A stretch of DNA of 33,591 nt, from the NCBI GenBank assembly GCA_002839805.1, contig PGYT01000029.1:1-33591 (forward strand), written 5' to 3'. Below the pieces are notes generated by a model that worked only from the letters and a program-made list of their open reading frames with translations, did not search any database and was not told the DNA's origin. Below, one piece after another: positions 29,418 through 33,591 of the stretch. The translations under genes and the position numbers were made by a program. Position 1 is the stretch's first letter; every line of letters starts with the position of its first letter. The stretch is from Ignavibacteriae bacterium HGW-Ignavibacteriae-2 (GTDB lineage Bacteria; Bacteroidota; Ignavibacteria; Ignavibacteriales; Melioribacteraceae).

Positions 29418-30509
29418 ATGGTGAATATGCAGATAGGATTAGTTGGATTACAATATTCAGGCAAAACAACCCTTTTTAGTACAATATCGGGCACCGACAA
29501 AACGGACGCATCTCAGGGAAAAGAAGAAGCTCAAATAGAAGTCGTTAATATTCCGGATGAGAGGTTAAACAAACTAACCGAAATGTTTCAGCCGAAAAAA
29601 ACAGTTCACGCAACTATTGAAGTTTACGATACTCCCGGATTAAGAATGTCCGACGATGGTAAAGTTAAAATCACTACTACTTTCTTAAATAATGTTCGAA
29701 ATAATGACGCGTTGTTTTATATTATTCGTCAGTTTGCCGAGGATACAGTTTCTCATCCAATGAATTCTATTGATGCAATAAGGGATATAGAATTTCTGGA
29801 CACCGAATTTTTGTTCTCAGATCTTGCGTTTCTAGAAAGTCGTATTGAGAAATTAAAAAAAGAGGTGATGAAATCGAAAGATGAAAGATTGAAAAAAGAA
29901 CTGCCTCTTATAGAAAAATGTTATGCTCATGTTGAAGCAGAAAAACATTTACGTACCCTTACACTCGACGAAAATGAAACAAAAATGTTATCGGGTTATC
30001 AACTTTTAACACTTAAGCCTCTGGCTATAGGCATAAATCTGGATGAGAGTTCAATTAATAATGTGAACGATATAATTGATTCTATTAAAACTAAATTGAA
30101 CAATCCAGGAGTTGAGATTATTCCCTTTTTCGGTAAAATTGAATTCGAGTTATCCCAGCTTAGCGCGGAAGATCGCGCAACTTTTATGCAGGATTATGGA
30201 ATAAAAGAATCTGCTTTAAGTAAAATTCTTAGAACTTCATATGAAATTTTAGGTCTGCATTCTTTCTTTACTGTCGGTGAGGATGAATGTCGTGCTTGGA
30301 CTATCAGGAAAAATGATACTGCTCAACAAGCAGCAGGTGTAATACACACAGATTTTTTTAATAAATTTATTCGTGCTGAAGTTGTTCATTACGAAGAGTA
30401 TCTTAAACATGGTTCTTTTCCTAAATGTAAAGAAGCCGGAGTTTGGCGTTTAGAGGGGAAAGAATATATTGTTAAAGACGGAGATATTCTTTCTATAAGA
30501 CATAGCTAA
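29418..30509 (+). CDS. Divergent YchF-like GTPase/ATPase with TGS domain
   Basis: A 363-residue Obg-family P-loop protein. The G1 loop is GLQYSGKTTLF at 10-20 where YchF has GLPNVGKSTLF. G3 is DTPGL at 71-75 (DIAGL in YchF). The GASxGEGLGN stretch that follows in YchF is absent. G4 is NLDE at 207-210; YchF also has an NxxE form and prefers ATP. A coiled coil spans about 138-180. The C-terminal TGS-like region is at about 285-363, with AAGVIHTDFFNKFIRAEVV and RLEGKEYIVKDGDI, closely YchF-like. It is therefore a YchF relative or paralog and probably ribosome-associated. An in-frame ATG at 29427, preceded by GGTGA, is an equally likely start. Confidence 0.85.
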   Translation: MVNMQIGLVGLQYSGKTTLFSTISGTDKTDASQGKEEAQIEVVNIPDERLNKLTEMFQPKKTVHATIEVYDTPGLRMSDDGKVKITTTFLNNVRNNDALFYIIRQFAEDTVSHPMNSIDAIRDIEFLDTEFLFSDLAFLESRIEKLKKEVMKSKDERLKKELPLIEKCYAHVEAEKHLRTLTLDENETKMLSGYQLLTLKPLAIGINLDESSINNVNDIIDSIKTKLNNPGVEIIPFFGKIEFELSQLSAEDRATFMQDYGIKESALSKILRTSYEILGLHSFFTVGEDECRAWTIRKNDTAQQAAGVIHTDFFNKFIRAEVVHYEEYLKHGSFPKCKEAGVWRLEGKEYIVKDGDILSIRHS

Positions 30510-30536
30510 AAATTAATAAAATTGGAGACAAATTTT

Positions 30537-31994
30537 ATGTCTAAAGATGTAATAAAAAATTTAAAACCTGCTTTATTATGGAAATACTTCTATGAAATTT
30601 CTCAAGTTCCTCGCCCCTCGAAAAAGGAAGAAAAGATAAGAGAATATGTTATTGATTTTGCACAAAAACATAGTTTGGAGTTTGTTGAGGATAAGGTTGG
30701 CAATATTGTGATTAAAGTTCCTGCTTCAAAAGGTTTTGAAAATAAACCTACTGTGGTATTACAGGGTCATGTGGATATGGTTTGCGAAAAAAACAAAGGT
30801 ACAAATCATGACTTTGATAACGATCCGCTCACATTAATTAATGAAGACGGTTGGATTAAAGCTAAAGGAACCACACTCGGAGCAGATAACGGAATTGGCG
30901 TTGCTGCTGGAATGGCAGCCGCTACAGATCCTGATTTACAACACGGACCGCTTGAAATTTTATGTACTGTTGATGAAGAAACTGGACTTACCGGCGCCAA
31001 CGCGCTTAAACCTGGCTTTATTAGTGGAAAAATACTTCTTAATCTGGATAGTGAAGAAGACGGAGCTTTTTATGTCGGTTGTTCCGGTGGTGTGGACACA
31101 TATGGGGTATTTGAGCTGGAACTTACAAAGGCTAAAAAAGATCATGAGCCTTTTGAAATTATGGTAACAGGGTTAAAAGGTGGGCACTCGGGATTAGACG
31201 TAAAAGCTGGTAGAGCCAACGCCATTAAATTGCTAGCACAGTTGCTTAATAGAATGAACGATGTAAAATTTAGTATTGCTCAAATAAGCGGGGGATCAAA
31301 AAGAAATGCAATTCCGCGTGAAGCCGAAGCAGTTATTTTGATTGATCCTAAGGATAAAGCCAAAGTCCAGAAAATTGTTAAATTATTTGTGCAGGATTCT
31401 CTGCTCGAATTCAACACGAATGATGGGGGATTAAAAATTTCCTTCACAAAGAAAAAAGACAAAGTTAAAAAAGTATTCACAAAACCATTCTCAAAAAAAA
31501 TTATAAGAACATTGCTAGCATTACCTCATGGAATAATGGCAATGAGCGCCGATATTCCGGATCTTGTTGAAACCTCTACAAATTTAGCTACAGTTACAAT
31601 GGAGGATAATTTACTGCAAGTTGGCACTAGTCAAAGGAGTTCAATAGAAAGCGCCAAAGAAAACATATGCAACAGCGTAAAAGCTGTATTTAAATTAGCC
31701 GATGCCAGCCAGATTTTATTAGGCGATGGTTACCCTGGATGGAAACCTAATATGAATAGTGAAGTCCTAAAAAGTTCGGTTGAAGTCTTTAAAAAATTAT
31801 ATTCTAAAGAGCCACACATAAAAGCTATACATGCCGGGCTTGAGTGCGGAATACTTGGGGATAAATATCCGGGTTTGGATATGATTTCGTTTGGCCCAAC
31901 AATTCAGGGTGCACATTCGCCGGACGAAAAGGTTAATATCGCCGATGTAGAAAAATTCTACAATCTGTTAAAGGGAATTTTAAAGGAAATCTAA
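30537..31994 (+). CDS. pepD: Cytosol non-specific dipeptidase (aminoacyl-histidine dipeptidase)
   Basis: A 485-residue M20-family di-zinc peptidase, the same length as E. coli PepD, that cleaves unblocked dipeptides in the cytosol. Zinc ligands and catalytic residues are His78 and Asp80 (GHVDM), the bridging Asp117 (GADNG), the base Glu147 and ligand Glu148 (DEETG), Asp171 (LDSEE) and a C-terminal His in GAHSPDE. The inserted dimerisation (lid) domain lies at about 190-390. I chose ATG 30537, because the in-frame TTG at 30522 is itself the TTGGAG ribosome site. It lies close behind the GTPase gene. Confidence 0.96.
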   Translation: MSKDVIKNLKPALLWKYFYEISQVPRPSKKEEKIREYVIDFAQKHSLEFVEDKVGNIVIKVPASKGFENKPTVVLQGHVDMVCEKNKGTNHDFDNDPLTLINEDGWIKAKGTTLGADNGIGVAAGMAAATDPDLQHGPLEILCTVDEETGLTGANALKPGFISGKILLNLDSEEDGAFYVGCSGGVDTYGVFELELTKAKKDHEPFEIMVTGLKGGHSGLDVKAGRANAIKLLAQLLNRMNDVKFSIAQISGGSKRNAIPREAEAVILIDPKDKAKVQKIVKLFVQDSLLEFNTNDGGLKISFTKKKDKVKKVFTKPFSKKIIRTLLALPHGIMAMSADIPDLVETSTNLATVTMEDNLLQVGTSQRSSIESAKENICNSVKAVFKLADASQILLGDGYPGWKPNMNSEVLKSSVEVFKKLYSKEPHIKAIHAGLECGILGDKYPGLDMISFGPTIQGAHSPDEKVNIADVEKFYNLLKGILKEI

Positions 31995-32015
31995 TTTTTA
32001 ATAATACTAATTGAG

Positions 32016-32047
32016 GCGAAAGATTTTTCGAAATCTTTCGCTGATTT
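32016..32047 (+). terminator. Strong hairpin after pepD, UUCG loop
   Basis: A perfect 11-base stem (32016-32026 with 32031-32041) is capped by a TTCG tetraloop, 21 bases after the pepD stop. A short T-rich tract (TGATTTT) follows. The stability of the stem favours termination or transcript-end protection. Confidence 0.7.
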
Positions 32048-32087
32048 TCATTTCAACTTTTAATTATAAGATAGGTGGGTCTAATTA

Positions 32088-33591
32088 ATGGGACATCAAA
32101 AAGATTTATTCGAAGTACCAAAAGTTAATTCAGTACAACAAATGTTATTGAATACTGTGGATAAATATAAGGACAAACTAGCACTCGAGGATCTTAACAA
32201 AACTCCCATTGGCAGATTAACATATAATGATTTGTTGGATAAAGTCTTAAGATTTGGAAACTCATTAAAAAAAATAGGGTTAGCTGAAAGATCTCACATA
32301 GCGTTGATTAGCGAGAATAGGGTTCAGTGGGCGGTTACTTTTTTAACAAGCATGACATTTAATTATGTGATTGTTCCAATTGATAGAAATCTTACTGAAA
32401 ATGAAATTTTAAATATAGTTCACGAATCAGATTCCGAAGCAATAATCTTCAGTGAATCTTACGAAGAAATATTTTCGGGAGTTAAGTCTTCACTAAAAAA
32501 AGTAAAACACCTTATATGCATGGATGAACCAACACAGAAGAAAGAGATTCATTCTATGGTAAACATGATAAATTCTAATCCTGCTTTCGATTTATACAAG
32601 TTGCCATCAATTAATCCTAATGAAACAGCTGAAATTATTTTTACATCTGGCTCTCTTGGCAGAGCTAAAGGAGTTATGCTTTCTCAGAAAAATTTAGCTT
32701 CAAATTTAGTGGATATGGTCAGTATGCTTTTTATGCATCCGGAAGACAAATTCCTTTCAGTACTACCTATGCATCATACATACGAATGTACATGTGGGAT
32801 GTTGTGTCCTCTTTATTGCGGATCATCAATTCATTATGCCCGATCTTTAAAGACCGTCACAGATGATTTAAATAAAGTCAGTCCTTCAATTTTATTAGGT
32901 GTTCCATTATTATACGACAAAATGTTTAAAAAAATAAGTAAATCGATAAACGAAGATAAAGTGAAATCGAAGATCATACCTCCTCTTAAAAAAATAACTA
33001 ATCTTTTGTCCAGTGCCGGTTTAACTGATGTGAAGAAAAAAATATTTAAAGAATTGCATGCGCGGTTCGGCGGGAATATAAGAGTATTTATAGCGGGGGG
33101 CGCCGCTCCCGATCCAGAAGTAGCTAAAGGATTGCGTGAGTTTGGTTTCAGTTTTTTACAGGGTTATGGTTTAACGGAGACATCCCCAATTCTTGCCTTA
33201 AACAGAATTAACGATTTTAAGGATAACGCTGCCGGACTGGCTTTACCAAGCGTGGAAATTAAAATAACAAATCCTGATGAAACTGGATCCGGAGAAATTT
33301 ATGCCAAAGGTCCAAATGTTATGTTGGGATATTATAAAAATCCAAAACTTACTGCCGAAGTATTTGACGGTGATTGGTTTAAAACAGGAGATATCGGTTT
33401 TATTGATAAAGATGGATTTTTACATATAAACGGCAGACAAAAAAATGTGATCATCTCTAAAAGTGGAAAAAATGTTTTCCCTGAAGAAATTGAGGATGGT
33501 TTGAACAGAAGTCCATATATATTGGAATCAATTGTTTATGGATCAAAGGATGAAAAACAGGATGAGATTATAGCCGCTCAAATAGTAGTTG
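32088..33591 (+). CDS. Long-chain acyl-CoA synthetase-like AMP-forming ligase, 3' end cut by window
   Basis: An open frame of 501 codons that runs off the window edge; the C-terminal part is missing. It translates to an AMP-forming ligase: P-loop FTSGSLGRAKG at 185-195, LPMHHTYE at 226-233, AGGAAPDPEV at 336-345, QGYGLTETSP at 358-367, TGDIG at 433-437, GRQKNVI at 449-455 and GKNVFPEEIE at 460-469. The family activates fatty acids to acyl-CoA through an acyl-adenylate. The P-loop has Ser-Leu where Thr-Thr is usual, and Ala for Pro in the PKG position. ATG 32088 has a good GGTGGG site. Together with ETF nearby it suggests fatty-acid use, but the acyl-chain preference cannot be read. Confidence 0.9.
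   Translation, partial: MGHQKDLFEVPKVNSVQQMLLNTVDKYKDKLALEDLNKTPIGRLTYNDLLDKVLRFGNSLKKIGLAERSHIALISENRVQWAVTFLTSMTFNYVIVPIDRNLTENEILNIVHESDSEAIIFSESYEEIFSGVKSSLKKVKHLICMDEPTQKKEIHSMVNMINSNPAFDLYKLPSINPNETAEIIFTSGSLGRAKGVMLSQKNLASNLVDMVSMLFMHPEDKFLSVLPMHHTYECTCGMLCPLYCGSSIHYARSLKTVTDDLNKVSPSILLGVPLLYDKMFKKISKSINEDKVKSKIIPPLKKITNLLSSAGLTDVKKKIFKELHARFGGNIRVFIAGGAAPDPEVAKGLREFGFSFLQGYGLTETSPILALNRINDFKDNAAGLALPSVEIKITNPDETGSGEIYAKGPNVMLGYYKNPKLTAEVFDGDWFKTGDIGFIDKDGFLHINGRQKNVIISKSGKNVFPEEIEDGLNRSPYILESIVYGSKDEKQDEIIAAQIVV

Overview
The window is AT-rich, densely coded and typical of a bacterial chromosome. Several things point to the Bacteroidota/Chlorobiota (FCB) group, most plausibly an Ignavibacteria-like lineage. 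These are a DUF2851 protein, an HpnCDE squalene cluster, a citrate synthase of the mitochondrial type, and one promoter upstream of etfB that fits the Bacteroidota pattern TTTG-N19-TAnnTTTG. This placement is inferred from gene content; no rRNA or other phylogenetic marker lies in the window. I saw no tRNA, rRNA, CRISPR array, insertion sequence or integrase, and no gene-free stretch longer than about 160 bases. Bases 1-156 hold no recognisable gene.

Layout. 157-2313 (+): an Asp-nucleophile alpha/beta hydrolase directly followed by a soluble orphan histidine kinase. 2322-3750 (-): a two-gene restriction-modification-like cassette, made of a D12-class adenine methyltransferase and a small PD-(D/E)xK-like protein. 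3835-6864 (+): hpnC-hpnD-hpnE, which make squalene from farnesyl diphosphate. 6930-8234 (+): citrate synthase followed by a hairpin terminator. 8373-13154 (+): a 1593-residue protein with an AMP-forming acyl-CoA ligase module, about 750 unrecognised residues and a C-terminal GNAT acetyltransferase. 13304-16436 (+): pyrG and an exported TPR protein, closed by a terminator. 16572-24923 (+): one compact unit, purN-purH-mreB-mreC-mreD-mrdA-rodA-pyrF, with terminators on both sides. 25035-26510 (+): a DUF2851 protein whose leader contains a GC-rich hairpin. 26567-28921 (-): etfB-etfA and a DUF151/UVR protein. 29052-31994 (+): clpS, a divergent YchF-like GTPase and the dipeptidase pepD, then a strong hairpin. 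32088-end (+): a FadD-like acyl-CoA ligase cut by the window edge.

How the genes work together. Most are housekeeping genes: nucleotide synthesis (pyrG, purN, purH, pyrF), the rod-shape elongation machinery (mreBCD, PBP2, RodA), central carbon and fatty-acid metabolism (citrate synthase, two acyl-CoA ligases, ETF) and protein turnover (clpS, pepD). ETF plus acyl-CoA ligases fits beta-oxidation. HpnCDE points to hopanoid or other triterpenoid lipids, although no cyclase is present here.

The least explained items are the ligase-GNAT megaprotein, the small endonuclease-like partner of the methyltransferase (its usual acidic residue before xK is Ala), the DUF2851 protein, whose PD...ExI and Cys pattern recalls Fe-S nucleases, and the atypical YchF-like GTPase. 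I found no clearly new multi-gene defence or biosynthetic system. The megaprotein is the best candidate for undescribed biology.
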